From the NCBI RefSeq assembly GCF_001908185.1, contig NZ_LGHM01000021.1, positions 1-64,000 of the forward strand: 64,000 nt of DNA, in the 5' to 3' direction. The position numbers were made by a program, and so were the translations under genes. This document shows, piece after piece, positions 34,301-43,674 of the stretch. Source of the stretch: Bradyrhizobium sp. AS23.2 (GTDB lineage: Bacteria > Pseudomonadota > Alphaproteobacteria > Rhizobiales > Xanthobacteraceae). Position 1 is the stretch's first letter. Every line of letters starts with the position of its first letter. Below the pieces are notes generated by a model. That model was not told the DNA's origin, made no database searches, and saw only the letters and a list, made by a program, of their open reading frames with translations.

Positions 34301-35995
34301 TCATTCGAACCAGGGCCATTCTGCCGGGCCCTCATGCGTAACGGCTCCGCCCGGAGCCTGGCCGACCAGTCGCGCGTATTTCGCGAGCGCACCTGCGCGG
34401 TGACGAGGCGGCCGTGGCTTCCAATCACGCCGGCGTGCACCGAGTTCCTGCTCGTCGACCAGCACATCCATCCGCCGGTTTGCGGCATCAATCCGGATCC
34501 TGTCTCCGTCGCGAACAAGCGCTAGCGGACCGCCAACAAACGCTTCGGGGGACACGTAACCAATGCACATGCCGCGGGTCGCGCCGGAGAACCGGCCATC
34601 AGTGATCAAGGCCACCTTCTCGCCCATGCCCTGCCCGTAAATCAGCGCGGTCACGCCGAGCATCTCGCGCATGCCGGGGCCACCGACCGGCCCTTCATTG
34701 CGGATCACCAGCACCTCGCCCGCCTTGTAGCTGCGGCCGCGCACCGCTGCTACGCAAGCCTCCTCGTCCTCGAACACGCGCGCCACGCCTTCGAAGAACT
34801 GGCTCTTCAGGCCTGCGACCTTGATCACCGCACCATCGGGACAGAGATTTCCCTTCAGCACGGCCACGCCACCGTCGGGCATGATCGGTGCGCGAGCCGC
34901 GTAAACAACCTCGCCATCGGGCGCGTTGGCCGCGCCATATTCTTCGGCAAGCGTGCGGCCCGTGACGGACAAGCAGCTGCCATCGATATGCCTGCTCTGG
35001 ATCAGCTCGCGGATCACAACGGCCGCGCCGCCGATGTCGTAGACATCCTTTGCCGTGTACTTGCCGCCTGGCCGCAGGTTTCCGATCAGCGGCGTCCTGG
35101 CAAAGACCTCGCCGACATCATCGATCGTGAACGCGATGCCGGCCTCGTTCGCGATCGCCGGCAGATGCAGGGCGGCGTTGGTCGAGCCGCCCGTGGCGGC
35201 GACTATCGCTGCGCCGTTCTCCAGGGATTTCCGCGTCACGATGTCGCGTGGCAGTGGCCCGCCACGTTCCAGCATCTCCATGATCAGCCGCCCGGCGCGT
35301 CGGGATATCTGCGCGCGTTCGGCATAAACACCTGGCACCATCGAGACGTTGGGAATGGTGAGGCCCATCGCCTCCGACACCATCCCCATGGTGTTCGCGG
35401 TGAACTGGCCGGCGCACGCGCCGATGGTCGGCAGGCAGGCTCGCTCGATCCGCTCGAGCGTGGCGCCGTCGATCTCTCCGGTCATGAAGCTGCCGACAGC
35501 CTCGTAGGAGTCGAGCACCGTCAAGGTCCGCCCGTCCACGCGCCCCGGTAACGAGCTGCCGCCGTAGATGAAAATGGATGGCACGTTGCAGCGAACCATG
35601 CCCATCATCACGCCGGGTAGCGTCTTGTCGCATCCGCCGTATCCGATCAGCGCGTCGTAGGCGAGACCATGGACGACGGCCTCGATCGAATCGGCGATCA
35701 GCTCGCGCGAAAACAGGGAGAACTTCATCCCCTCGTGATTCATGCTGATGCCGTCGGAGACCGACACGGTCGAGAATTCACGCGGCGTGCCGCCGGCCTC
35801 CTCGATTCCCGTCTTGGCCGCGGCCACCTGGAAGTCGTGAGTCATGTTACAGGGCGTCTGTTCGCCCTTCATGCTGACGACGCCCACCATCGGCTTGGCA
35901 ATCGCAGCGTCGTCGAGACCCATTGCGCGCATGAATGCACGGTGCGGGGCCCGGTCGAGGCCGTCTGTCGTGACCCGTGATCGCAACTTCTTCAT
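34301..35995 (-). CDS. IlvD/Edd-family dehydratase
   Basis: The roughly 564-residue protein has the three cluster cysteines of the IlvD/Edd family, in [21 protein letters not shown] and [13 protein letters not shown], and the C-terminal [21 protein letters not shown] motif. It dehydrates a 2,3-dihydroxy acid or sugar acid to a 2-keto acid. Its place inside a transporter/ring-cleavage operon suggests a catabolic dihydroxy-acid step rather than branched-chain amino acid synthesis, but this is inference. The ATG at 35995 has AAGAAGA upstream; an ATG at 36016 is the longer option. Confidence 0.85.
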   Translation of the reverse strand: MKKLRSRVTTDGLDRAPHRAFMRAMGLDDAAIAKPMVGVVSMKGEQTPCNMTHDFQVAAAKTGIEEAGGTPREFSTVSVSDGISMNHEGMKFSLFSRELIADSIEAVVHGLAYDALIGYGGCDKTLPGVMMGMVRCNVPSIFIYGGSSLPGRVDGRTLTVLDSYEAVGSFMTGEIDGATLERIERACLPTIGACAGQFTANTMGMVSEAMGLTIPNVSMVPGVYAERAQISRRAGRLIMEMLERGGPLPRDIVTRKSLENGAAIVAATGGSTNAALHLPAIANEAGIAFTIDDVGEVFARTPLIGNLRPGGKYTAKDVYDIGGAAVVIRELIQSRHIDGSCLSVTGRTLAEEYGAANAPDGEVVYAARAPIMPDGGVAVLKGNLCPDGAVIKVAGLKSQFFEGVARVFEDEEACVAAVRGRSYKAGEVLVIRNEGPVGGPGMREMLGVTALIYGQGMGEKVALITDGRFSGATRGMCIGYVSPEAFVGGPLALVRDGDRIRIDAANRRMDVLVDEQELGARRRDWKPRPPRHRAGALAKYARLVGQAPGGAVTHEGPAEWPWFE

Positions 35996-36073
35996 GTGTG
36001 CGTCTTCTTGATGCAACGTCCCGAACCAACCGGGACGTCGCGGTCTCCTTCTGCGATTAATTGGCTCTGTCGC

Positions 36074-37057
36074 CTATTGCAGCGGTGCGACGATCGTCGG
36101 ATGCTTGAACTGCGCGGCGTCCAGCTTCGGCAGCAAGCCCGTCTCCGCATAGATATCCAGCATCTTCTGGATCGCTGGAAAGTTTGGCGCCGCACCTGGT
36201 TCGCGACCAAAATCGTTATCCTTGAGCAGATAGGTCTCGAGCACCGGAACGGGCGCCTTCAGCACTTCGGACACGACCTTCAAGGTCTCTTCGCGGTTTG
36301 CCAGCGCCTTCTTCATGCCCAAGGTAATGTCGCGAACGTAAGCCTTGACCAGCTCCGGATTCTTGTCGACGAAATCGGCGCGGCAAGCTTCCAGGATGTG
36401 CACGATGTTCGGCATGGCCTGCGATAACGAAAACAGCTTTCGGGTGCCGCCCTTCGCCTCGGCGCGCGCAGCGAACGGCTGGTTCATGTTGACCGCGTCG
36501 ACGCGACCCTGGCGCAGCGCATCTTCGGAGACGGCAAAGCCGACCTCGACCAGCTTGATGTCCTTGGCCGGATCGACGCCATTCTGCTTGAGTAGCAGGT
36601 TGAAGGGGCCTTGCGTGCCGCCGCCAATGACGGAAATGCCGACCGTCTTGCCCTTGAGATCGGCAATCGTCTTGATCGGCGAGTCGTCCTTCACCGCCCA
36701 GTAGACCGAGAAGCCGCCGGGCTTCTCGAAGACATGCTGCGCTACGATGTAGGCCTTGAGATTGCCGCCCACCACGCCGTTGGCGAGCGACAGCGGCGCT
36801 TGCGTGGCGCAATCCAGTGCACCGGCTGCCAGCGCCTGCGTCATCGGCGCGGTGCCCTGGAATTGGGTCCATTCGATATTGTAGGTCTTGCCGATATCGG
36901 GAAATTCAGCCGGGCGGCGCATCATCCAGTATTTGGATTCCTCGGCCGGGATCGTCCAGCCGACGCGGATCGTTTGCTGCGCCCACGACGAGGTTGGACC
37001 CGCGCTCACCGCCGCTGCCGCCCCCAAAGCCAGGATCCACTTCGAAACGGTTCGCAT
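36074..37057 (-). CDS. ABC substrate-binding protein, NitT/TauT type
   Basis: A 327-residue periplasmic protein with a signal peptide ending near SSWAQQ and an SsuA/TauA-like fold: TIRVGWTIPAEESKYWMM, QALAAGALDCATQ, and DLKGKTVGISVIGGGTQGPF. It delivers the substrate to the permeases encoded downstream in the same operon. The true start is the ATG at 37057, directly before the signal peptide; the open frame extends further but without a leader. First gene of the six-gene unit SBP-dehydratase-ATPase-permease-permease-NicX-like. Confidence 0.88.
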   Translation of the reverse strand: MRTVSKWILALGAAAAVSAGPTSSWAQQTIRVGWTIPAEESKYWMMRRPAEFPDIGKTYNIEWTQFQGTAPMTQALAAGALDCATQAPLSLANGVVGGNLKAYIVAQHVFEKPGGFSVYWAVKDDSPIKTIADLKGKTVGISVIGGGTQGPFNLLLKQNGVDPAKDIKLVEVGFAVSEDALRQGRVDAVNMNQPFAARAEAKGGTRKLFSLSQAMPNIVHILEACRADFVDKNPELVKAYVRDITLGMKKALANREETLKVVSEVLKAPVPVLETYLLKDNDFGREPGAAPNFPAIQKMLDIYAETGLLPKLDAAQFKHPTIVAPLQ

Positions 37058-37114
37058 CGTGCCCACTCCGCTGCTCCGGCGCCGACCGGCGCCACCCAAC
37101 CCGACCGCCTCAAA

Positions 37115-37132
37115 TGTTTCATGGTTCAAACA
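37115..37132. promoter_or_regulatory. candidate operator between divergent catabolic units
   Basis: TGTTTCATGGTTCAAACA has inverted TGTTT/AAACA ends and GTTTCAT/GTTCAAAC half-similarities. It lies midway between the binding-protein gene and the divergent dehydrogenase gene, where a regulator of both would bind. It does not match the MarR motif of the neighbouring cluster. No regulator gene is adjacent. Confidence 0.3.
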
Positions 37133-37234
37133 GTCAGGCAAGCCATGCGAGCCGGGCGGTTTCGCGGTGGGATGCGCCATGTATGGTAGAGCAACGGTCG
37201 CGCAGCGCTACACCGCGGCAGAAGGAGGCAACCT

Positions 37235-38143
37235 ATGGCTGATGTGAGCAAGGCAAACCCGCAAGGCGTCGAGAGGCTCGGCTATCTCGGCCTTGGACTC
37301 ATGGGGACGCCCATGACCCGGCGTCTGCTCAAGGCTGGCTATCAGGTCACGGTCTGGAACCGTTCGGAGGGCAAGGTCGCTCCGCTCGTCAAGACCGGCG
37401 CCAAGCGCGCAGCCACGCCTCGTGACCTGTTGGCGAACTCGGAGATCGTCTTCATGTGCGTGACGGATGCCGCTGCCGTCGAAGAGGTGATCTTCGGGCC
37501 TGAGGGTCTTGCAGCGGCTCCGGGCGCAGGCAAGCTTGTCGTCGACTTCTCGTCGATTCATCCGGACGCCGCGCGCGATCTTGCAACGCGACTGAAAACT
37601 GCGAACGGCGCAGGCTGGATCGATGCGCCGGTGTCCGGCGGCACCAAGGGCGCCGAGGAAGGCACGCTCGCGATCATGGCCGGCGGCGAAGCAGCCGACA
37701 TCGAGAGGGCACGGCCTTATGTGCTGGCCATGGCGCGCAGGTTCACCCATATGGGTCCTACCGGCTCCGGCCAGACCACAAAGCTCTGCAATCAGGTGAT
37801 CGTCGGATGCGCGATGGCTGTGCTTGCCGAGGCAACGCGCCTTGCCGTAAACGCCGGAATCGACGCCAATCGATTGCCTGAAGCGCTCGCCGGCGGCTTC
37901 GCGGATTCCATTCCGCTTCAGCTCTTCGTGCCGCGAATGGTCCAGGGGATTCACTCACCGCCGCTCGGTCACATCGCAACGATGCTCAAGGACCTCGATA
38001 CGGTCGCCGATGTCGCGCAGACGACGTCCACGCCTGTGCCAATGGCCTCGCTTGCAGGACAGCTTTTCAGGCTCGCCAAGGCCGCGCGAGGGGCGGATGC
38101 GGATGCGCTGGAGATCTACAAGCTTTCAGCGGCAGAGCGCTAA
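37235..38143 (+). CDS. 3-hydroxyisobutyrate-dehydrogenase-family NAD(P) oxidoreductase
   Basis: The 302-residue beta-hydroxyacid dehydrogenase has the cofactor motif GYLGLGLMGTPMTRRLLKAG, the substrate motif DAPVSGGTKGAEEGTL and the catalytic lysine in GSGQTTKLCNQ. GAAGGAGG stands before the ATG. Relatives act on 3-hydroxyisobutyrate, tartronate semialdehyde or similar short hydroxy acids. It is divergent from the transport operon, and the flavin reductase gene converges on its end. Confidence 0.87.
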   Translation: MADVSKANPQGVERLGYLGLGLMGTPMTRRLLKAGYQVTVWNRSEGKVAPLVKTGAKRAATPRDLLANSEIVFMCVTDAAAVEEVIFGPEGLAAAPGAGKLVVDFSSIHPDAARDLATRLKTANGAGWIDAPVSGGTKGAEEGTLAIMAGGEAADIERARPYVLAMARRFTHMGPTGSGQTTKLCNQVIVGCAMAVLAEATRLAVNAGIDANRLPEALAGGFADSIPLQLFVPRMVQGIHSPPLGHIATMLKDLDTVADVAQTTSTPVPMASLAGQLFRLAKAARGADADALEIYKLSAAER

Positions 38144-38168
38144 AGCTGTCGAGGCGACCTGAAGCCCG

Positions 38169-38732
38169 TTACGGCGATTTCTTGCGCTCGTCATCAGCAA
38201 GAAACCGGCCGTACGTCCCTCGCGCAAACAGCAAAGCGTCCTTGGTATTGTAGGCATAGGCCTCGACCGCGCCGAGAAAGATCACGTGATCGCCGCCATA
38301 ATAGCGGTTGACGGATCGGCACTGAAAATTGGCAACGCTCTCGGCGAGCACCGGCGCGTTGCCGAGGCCCGGCGCCCATTCTATTCCGGCGAACTTGTCG
38401 TCGGACGATTTTGCGAATTTGTTCGCAAGCGCCTGCTGCGAAGTGCCGAGTACGTGGACGGTGAAATGGCTGGCGTTCTGAAACACGGGCAGGCTCGAAG
38501 AGTAAACTCCGAGGCTCCAGAGGACCAGAGGCGGATTCAAGGAGACCGACGCGAACGAGTTGCAGGTGATGCCATAAGGCCTTCCATCAGGGGCCGCGGC
38601 GGTGATGATCGTTACGCCGGTGGCATAGGTGCCGAGCGCGTTGCGAAAATCACGGGGATCGATCGGCGAGCTGTCGCTCGCAAGTTCGTTGGCTGGATCA
38701 GGGACGGCCGGCTGCTTCGGCAGATCGTTCAT
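38169..38732 (-). CDS. flavin reductase component of a two-component monooxygenase
   Basis: The 187-residue protein matches the flavin-reductase-like domain: RDFRNALGTYATGVTIITA, the GITCNSFASVSLNPPLV flavin-binding strand and the GGDHVIFLGAVEAY segment with its histidine. It reduces FMN or FAD with NAD(P)H and hands the reduced flavin to the oxygenase gene, which ends only nine bases upstream. The two are surely one operon. Confidence 0.88.
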   Translation of the reverse strand: MNDLPKQPAVPDPANELASDSSPIDPRDFRNALGTYATGVTIITAAAPDGRPYGITCNSFASVSLNPPLVLWSLGVYSSSLPVFQNASHFTVHVLGTSQQALANKFAKSSDDKFAGIEWAPGLGNAPVLAESVANFQCRSVNRYYGGDHVIFLGAVEAYAYNTKDALLFARGTYGRFLADDERKKSP

Positions 38733-38741
38733 CGGCCGGCC

Positions 38742-39971
38742 TCACAACGTGAGATTCTCGGACGGCAGGCCCAGCGCCACGCGTCCATAGTTGGTACCGG
38801 CCGCATCGAAATTGAACGCGAGATGCGAGTTGATTGCGTGAGCATCGCGGAACTGCCGCTGCAACACGCCCGTCGTGAACAGGCCGCGCGCCCCGCTCGC
38901 CGCAAACAGCATCGAGACCGCGTCCGTACACAAGTTCACTGAGAAAGCCCCGTCGCGTCGATATCTGGTCTTGGCCGCCATATCAGGAACATGACCACGC
39001 CTGGCATCTTCCATGGCATCGATACAAGCCGAACGCATGATCAGGCGCGCAGCGTCGATCTTGGCCGAGGCCTCCGCGATCTTGATTTGCGTGCTTTGGA
39101 AGTCGCTCAGCTTGGCACGGTTGTAGGTGGAAATGCGGTGCCGCACGACCTCGACATAGTCATTCAGACACGCCTGCGCATTCCCCAGCGCGACGCCGGA
39201 CAGCACGTAAGGAAACAGCGAGAACACAGGTAACGCATACAACGGATTGGGATTGATCTTGCTTCCCGGCGACCGACCACCGATGAGCTCACCGACGGCG
39301 ACCGTCATGTGGTCGGCCACGAAGGCGTCCCGCACTTCGACGTCGCAGGATCCCGTACCGCGCAATCCCGCGACATTCCAGGTGTCGAGGACTTTGTAAT
39401 CGCCTTTCGGGAGCAGGAATATCCGATACTCGATGCCTTCCGCTTCATCGTCAGAGGAGACCACGCTTGCGAGCATGTTCCATTCGCAGGACGCGACGCC
39501 CGAGGAGAATGGCCAGCTTCCGCGTAGCCGGTATCCGCCGTCGACCTTCGTGGCGCGGCCGGCAGGAAAGATGAATGAGGATGCAATCAGCGTATCCGGA
39601 TCACGGCCCCAGACGAGATCCTGCGCCTTTTGCTCGAACATACCGAGCATCCAGTGATGGCTTGCCAGATTGGCGAGATTCCAGGCCACCGACGCGTCTG
39701 CCTGTCCGAGCAGGTCTGTGCAATCGATCAAGGCGACATAGTCGAGCTCAGCCCCGCCAATACGCCTCGGCTGGAGCAACCGGAACAGGCCGGCGTCGTG
39801 CATGTCTCGTTCGGTTTCGGGCGGTAGATGCCGCAGCTCTTCGGTCCGGGCCGCCCGCTCTCGCAACCGAGGCACGAGCGCCCGGGTCTTCGCGAGCATT
39901 GCCGCATAGGCGCGTTCGCCGGATTCCGAACCGGTGGGCTGGCCCATGCTTGGCTCTTGACCAGGCGCCAT
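38742..39971 (-). CDS. flavin-dependent monooxygenase of the acyl-CoA-dehydrogenase fold
   Basis: The 409-residue protein has the acyl-CoA-dehydrogenase fold but fits group D monooxygenases such as HsaA and related two-component hydroxylases: LLQPRRIGGAELDY, SSFIFPAGRATKVDGGYRLRGSWPFSSGV, and a C-terminal FTTGVLQRQFRDAHAINSH stretch. The catalytic glutamate of true dehydrogenases is not seen, and the flavin reductase gene follows directly. It probably hydroxylates a phenolic or N-heteroaromatic ring using reduced flavin and oxygen, upstream of ring cleavage. Confidence 0.85.
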   Translation of the reverse strand: MAPGQEPSMGQPTGSESGERAYAAMLAKTRALVPRLRERAARTEELRHLPPETERDMHDAGLFRLLQPRRIGGAELDYVALIDCTDLLGQADASVAWNLANLASHHWMLGMFEQKAQDLVWGRDPDTLIASSFIFPAGRATKVDGGYRLRGSWPFSSGVASCEWNMLASVVSSDDEAEGIEYRIFLLPKGDYKVLDTWNVAGLRGTGSCDVEVRDAFVADHMTVAVGELIGGRSPGSKINPNPLYALPVFSLFPYVLSGVALGNAQACLNDYVEVVRHRISTYNRAKLSDFQSTQIKIAEASAKIDAARLIMRSACIDAMEDARRGHVPDMAAKTRYRRDGAFSVNLCTDAVSMLFAASGARGLFTTGVLQRQFRDAHAINSHLAFNFDAAGTNYGRVALGLPSENLTL

Positions 39972-40158
39972 TTGTGTCCCTCGCTTTCACACAGTTATGC
40001 GGCGGGAACCTCGCTAAATCAAGCTGGGGCAGCGTTGACGGGCCGCGGTTGCCCTGTACCCCGAGCCCAAAAGGATGCGATGTCGCGAACGCCGGCATCG
40101 CGAAGCAGCGATCCGCAAGCCGCGCGATGCTTGGTGCCGCGGAATCAACCTCTCCGGT

Positions 40159-41424
40159 TCAAGCCGGCGAAGGCTTGCCTGAACCAAAGACTCCCTTTTG
40201 GGCGAGCTCCGTGATCTGACGCTCGTCATAACCAAGTGTGTCGCGCAAGACATTCTCGGTATGCTCGCCGAGAAGAGGTGCGGCAACAGGATCAATCGCG
40301 CTGGTCAGGCTCATGGTAATCGGGGTCTCGATATTGGGGACCCAGTCCGCCGTAGGGTGCGGAATCCGGCTCAGGCGGTGGCGCTGACGCGCCTCGGGCG
40401 CGTTGAAGCCCTCCTCGACCGTCCGGAGATAACCGACTGGAATATTGGCCAGCTTCATCTTCGCCATCCAGTTCTCGAGGGTATCGCTCGCAAAGACCTC
40501 CGCGATGGCCGCCCGCAAGAGTTCCTTGTTCTCGGAGCGCGCCTTGCGCGTGGCGAACTGCGGATCGGTGATCAGGTCGGGCCGGTCCAGCACCTCGACC
40601 ACCAGCCGGCGATAGAGCCGGTCGTTCGCGCAGGCCATGTAAAGCGGCCCATCGGAGGCCTCATAGACGCCGACCGTGGGAGACCCGCTCGGCGAATTGC
40701 CGAACCGGCCAGGGTTCTCGCCGTTGATCAGATAGGCCATGCCGTAGAAGCCGGTCATCCCCATGGCGATGTCGAACAGGGCGACTTCGACATGCTGTCC
40801 GCGGCCGAGCCGATCCCGTGCCAATAGCGCCAGCAGGATGGCGTTGCAGGCAGACATCCCTGTCGCCATGTCCACGATGGGTGGGCCGGTACGAACCGCG
40901 GGGCCATCGGCGAACCCGTTGAGCGACATGAAGCCACTTTCCGCCTGCGTGATGGGATCGAAGCCGGGCCGCGAGGCGAACGGGCCGGTCCGTCCATAAG
41001 CGGAGATCGAGCAATAGACCAGACGCGGATTGAGCGGCGCGACAGCCTCATAGTCGAGGCCGAATTTCTTCATGACCCCGCTCGAAAAATTCTCCACGAC
41101 CACATCCGCCCTGCGGATCAGATCCAGCGCGATCTCGCGGGCCTCCGGCACGGCAAGGTCGAGCGCAATGCCTCGCTTGTTGCGGTTCAGGCTGAGATAG
41201 GCCGCGCTTTCGCCGCCGATTTCGGCATGCTCATAGGCGCGCGTGTCGTCGCCGCCGTCCGGATTTTCGATCTTGATGACGCGCGCGCCAAAATCGGCAA
41301 GCGTCTGCGTGCAGGCTGGCCCCGCCACGACGCGCGTAAAGTCGACGACGAGAAGACCATCGAGTGCAGTCGGCCCTCCCGTCGCCCGCGACGAACGTTC
41401 CGGCAATTGAGGCTTGGTGGACAT
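40159..41424 (-). CDS. CaiB/BaiF-family CoA-transferase (class III)
   Basis: The 421-residue enzyme has the family start LLVVDFTRVVAGPACTQTLADFGA, the CoA-binding IKIENPDGGDDTR, NRNKRGIALDL and the late GMSACNAILLALLARDRLG. It moves CoA between carboxylic acids, for example from succinyl-CoA to a pathway acid. It lies 187 bases upstream of the monooxygenase pair on the same strand; the gap has no gene. Membership in the second catabolic cluster is inferred from position. Confidence 0.87.
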   Translation of the reverse strand: MSTKPQLPERSSRATGGPTALDGLLVVDFTRVVAGPACTQTLADFGARVIKIENPDGGDDTRAYEHAEIGGESAAYLSLNRNKRGIALDLAVPEAREIALDLIRRADVVVENFSSGVMKKFGLDYEAVAPLNPRLVYCSISAYGRTGPFASRPGFDPITQAESGFMSLNGFADGPAVRTGPPIVDMATGMSACNAILLALLARDRLGRGQHVEVALFDIAMGMTGFYGMAYLINGENPGRFGNSPSGSPTVGVYEASDGPLYMACANDRLYRRLVVEVLDRPDLITDPQFATRKARSENKELLRAAIAEVFASDTLENWMAKMKLANIPVGYLRTVEEGFNAPEARQRHRLSRIPHPTADWVPNIETPITMSLTSAIDPVAAPLLGEHTENVLRDTLGYDERQITELAQKGVFGSGKPSPA

Positions 41425-41537
41425 CGACAGCGCTCCCTTACATCGGCTTATGGTCGCCGAATTTCCTGAAGGAGCAAACTTAAAGCCCGGCGCCGCCGAC
41501 TTCGCAAGTGCTTCACTAACCTCACCTGAAATGGAAA

Positions 41538-41571
41538 AACGGCCCGGCAGCCATCAAGCTGCCGGGCCGTT
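41538..41571 (-). terminator. strong intrinsic terminator
   Basis: AACGGCCCGGCAG (41538-41550) pairs perfectly with CTGCCGGGCCGTT (41559-41571) across an eight-base loop; on the minus strand the stem runs into a TTTTT tract. It lies 22 bases after the stop of the minus-strand frame ending at 41594, so it marks a real transcript there. Confidence 0.85.
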
Positions 41572-41593
41572 GGGCATTCTGGGGCTACCGAAG

Positions 41594-41861
41594 CTACGCC
41601 ACGTCTCGCACGCCGTTCCAGTTTGCGAAAGTGACGTTCCACATCAGGGAAACCTGCTCGAATTGCTCAGCGAAGCGACCTTCGCCAATAAAGCGAATGC
41701 GACCAAGCCCAGGGCACCTCGGGTTCGTAGAGCCGATAGCCCGCCTGGATGAAATTATTGGCAGACACCGGATTGTCCGTCGTGTCGGAGACAATGCTGT
41801 CCCACTTTTGCTCGAATTGTGCGGGCGCAATCGAGGCATTCGGACAGCTCAAGGTATTCAT
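41594..41861 (-). pseudogene. small frameshifted gene of unknown function
   Basis: Reading from an ATG at 41861, one frame gives MNTLSCPNASIAPAQFEQK and runs to YRLYEPEVPWAW; a second frame over the same strand continues as GRIRFIGEGRFAEQFEQVS to a TAG at 41594. Joined, they would make a protein of about 89 residues that ends 22 bases before a strong terminator, which supports a real gene broken by one indel near 41700-41720. I do not recognise the family. Sequencing error is the other explanation. Confidence 0.4.
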
Positions 41862-41946
41862 GAGCGAGCGCCGGCCGAGCTAGCCCGCGACACCCACATT
41901 CGCTCTAACGAGGATGCTTCCCGCGCCTGATCCTTAGCCGTGCCAA

Positions 41947-42442
41947 ATGCCGATACAGACCGCACACAAGCCACCCATGTTCGAAATCCACGTCGACGAC
42001 CTCACCAGCGATCCGACCCGCCGCCTCCTCGCCCTGCACCTTGCCGGCGTGCACGCGAGCTCGCCGCCCGGCAGCGCGTTCGCGCTCGACCTCTCCGGGC
42101 TGACGACGCCGGGCGTCACTGTCTGGTCGGTACGCTACGGCCTCGAGGTGGTCGCCATCAGCGCGCTGAAGGAGCTGGGCGACGGCAGCGCCGAGGTGAA
42201 GTCGATGCGGACCCATCCCGATCATCTGCGCCGGGGCGTCGCGGCGCTGCCGCTGGACCACATCGCAAGCGAAGCCAAAGCGCGCGGGCTGACCCGGCTG
42301 AGCCTCGAGACCGGAAGCGGCCCGGCGTTCGAACCGGCGCTGGCGCTCTACCGCAAGTATGGTTTTCGTGAACGGCGAGGCCTTCGCCGATTACGAGCCG
42401 AGCGCCTTCAATCAATTCCTGCACCTGAAACTCCCGGACTGA
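41947..42442 (+). pseudogene. GNAT acetyltransferase with a single-base frameshift
   Basis: The frame codes for a GNAT protein with the acetyl-CoA loop MRTHPDHLRRGVA and the late LYRKYGF strand. After GF the frame goes wrong, but reading one base over restores VNGEAFADYEPSAFNQFLHL and a stop at 42442, the usual end of this family. The cause is one extra base in the T run at 42363-42366. It is either a recent pseudogene or a sequencing indel. The ATG at 41977 is a shorter start. The substrate is unknown. Confidence 0.75.
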
Positions 42443-42540
42443 TCGCGTCGCATGGCCTCGTCGCCATCGTCCGGTTCAGCGGGCGAGAATGAGTAAACAG
42501 CGGAGCGCCAGCAGATGCGCAGCAGCTCGCTGCGCGGAAG

Positions 42541-42699
42541 TCAGTCCAGTGCAACCCCGAGATATGTTGCGTAGATCATCGCGGCCACGAGGGAGAGCAG
42601 CAGGCCCGCCCCCCAGAAGATCACCAGCACTTTGAGAGTTTCGACCTCGACGTTGGCTCCCGTTGCGCGGGATATTGCCTTTGCAAGTGCAGTCATCAT
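42541..42699 (-). CDS. small single-pass membrane protein
   Basis: A 52-residue frame opens with MMTALAKAISRATGANVEVE and continues into one membrane helix (about residues 24-47, rich in Val, Leu, Ala and Ile) before VALD and a TGA. GGAG lies seven bases before the first of two tandem ATG codons. The codon use fits its neighbours. Function unknown; the gene stands alone between the acetyltransferase relic and the next minus-strand genes. Confidence 0.6.
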   Translation of the reverse strand: MMTALAKAISRATGANVEVETLKVLVIFWGAGLLLSLVAAMIYATYLGVALD

Positions 42700-42806
42700 C
42701 GGCAGCTCCAGCGTGCGCCTGAAGGGCGCCCGATCCGGTTCTAACCTAGCGGCACCAGCAGGATCGGCATGTGAACTGGATTACAGCCGCGGCGAGGACG
42801 CCGGCG

Positions 42807-43055
42807 TCACTCTTCCGCAAGCTTCCGCGCGATGTAGGCGTCCACCGTTTCGGCGAACGATCGCTGCACGCCGACCGCGGCAATGTGCTGGTCGAGCGCA
42901 TCACGCTGGAGCACGCGCAGGCCGCGCCCGCGGAGGCTGACCGGCGTGATGTTCAGATATTGATCGATGGCGCCTTCCGCGAGCGGGATTGCTCTCGGAT
43001 CTCCCCTTGCGATCAACAGCCTCAAGAGGCTCTGGCAATCTGCCAAACCCGGCAT
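42807..43055 (-). CDS. hypothetical protein, 82 residues
   Basis: The frame starts MPGLADCQSLLRLLIARGD and ends with ETVDAYIARKLAEE, helical in character, without signal peptide or membrane segment. It begins just after the 34-residue frame at 43062-43166 on the same strand, so the two could be one small operon. I do not recognise the family. Support is moderate: sensible codon use and absence of a better gene on the other strand. Confidence 0.45.
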   Translation of the reverse strand: MPGLADCQSLLRLLIARGDPRAIPLAEGAIDQYLNITPVSLRGRGLRVLQRDALDQHIAAVGVQRSFAETVDAYIARKLAEE

Positions 43056-43061
43056 GGGCTC

Positions 43062-43166
43062 TCACCCGCGCGAGGATTTCGGCCTCGGCTGCTTGACCGG
43101 CGTGGTCTGCCTGCCGAACAGCGCCAGCAGCAGCGCGACTTCTTCCTTCGAACCGACCTGGATCAT
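43062..43166 (-). CDS. very small hypothetical protein, 34 residues
   Basis: An ATG at 43166 preceded by AGGAGA opens a frame MIQVGSKEEVALLLALFGRQ that ends in a basic, proline-containing tail at 43062, six bases before the next small gene. The good ribosome-binding site is the main support. No function can be given. Confidence 0.35.
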   Translation of the reverse strand: MIQVGSKEEVALLLALFGRQTTPVKQPRPKSSRG

Positions 43167-43544
43167 GACTTGTCTCCTTTTCGCTCCGTTGGTCGCGGCG
43201 AGCGGGCGGGGCGTTCAGGATGATCTGGTTTCAGCAATGTTTCAGGCGTGTTTCGTCGAGGCGGTGACGCGCAATCAATGCGCGCGACCTTCGGTCCGCC
43301 AGCAGCCGGACGCGGCCATGCCAGAAGCATCCGACGTTCACTCTCGAGCCACGAGCCAGCGTCAGAGCCCCGGACCGAGGAGCTCGATACATGCCAAAGG
43401 CGAATCGACAAGAAGTGCCCCAACACAAAATCCCATAGTGCCAAGCACGACGGCCCCCAGCTAGTGCTCAGATCAGAAGCAGTGATGGACCGGAATCGAC
43501 GCGGCGTCCGCTAAGGGCCCAAGCAGACGTTTCGCAAGCAGCTT
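43167..43544. other. gene-free stretch
   Basis: I see no convincing gene, repeat or terminator here. Open frames on both strands have low-quality composition and no ribosome-binding sites. It borders two gene remnants and may itself be decayed sequence. Confidence 0.5.
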
Positions 43545-43640
43545 CTAGAAATTATACTCGACACGCAGCAATGCTTGATGCCGCGTGAACTTCGCGAGGT
43601 CGAGCGAGGTGGGCATGTCGGAGGAGCGCCGAGATGTGCG
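43545..43640 (-). pseudogene. C-terminal remnant of an outer-membrane beta-barrel protein
   Basis: The minus-strand frame ends in LDLAKFTRHQALLRVEYNF followed by a stop at 43545. Alternating hydrophobic residues and a terminal phenylalanine are the assembly signal of outer-membrane barrels. Upstream the frame soon becomes meaningless, so only the last strands of the gene remain. The parent family cannot be named. Confidence 0.45.
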
Positions 43641-43674
43641 AATCCCAGGCCGTAAATTTCCGCCAACCTTGCGG

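Noticed and set aside
37115..37132. Reading the inverted repeat before the NicX-type operon as another MarR site of the first cluster
   Set aside because: It does not share the ATTTTA...AAAAT pattern or the GGCTT core, so it was listed only as a weak separate candidate.
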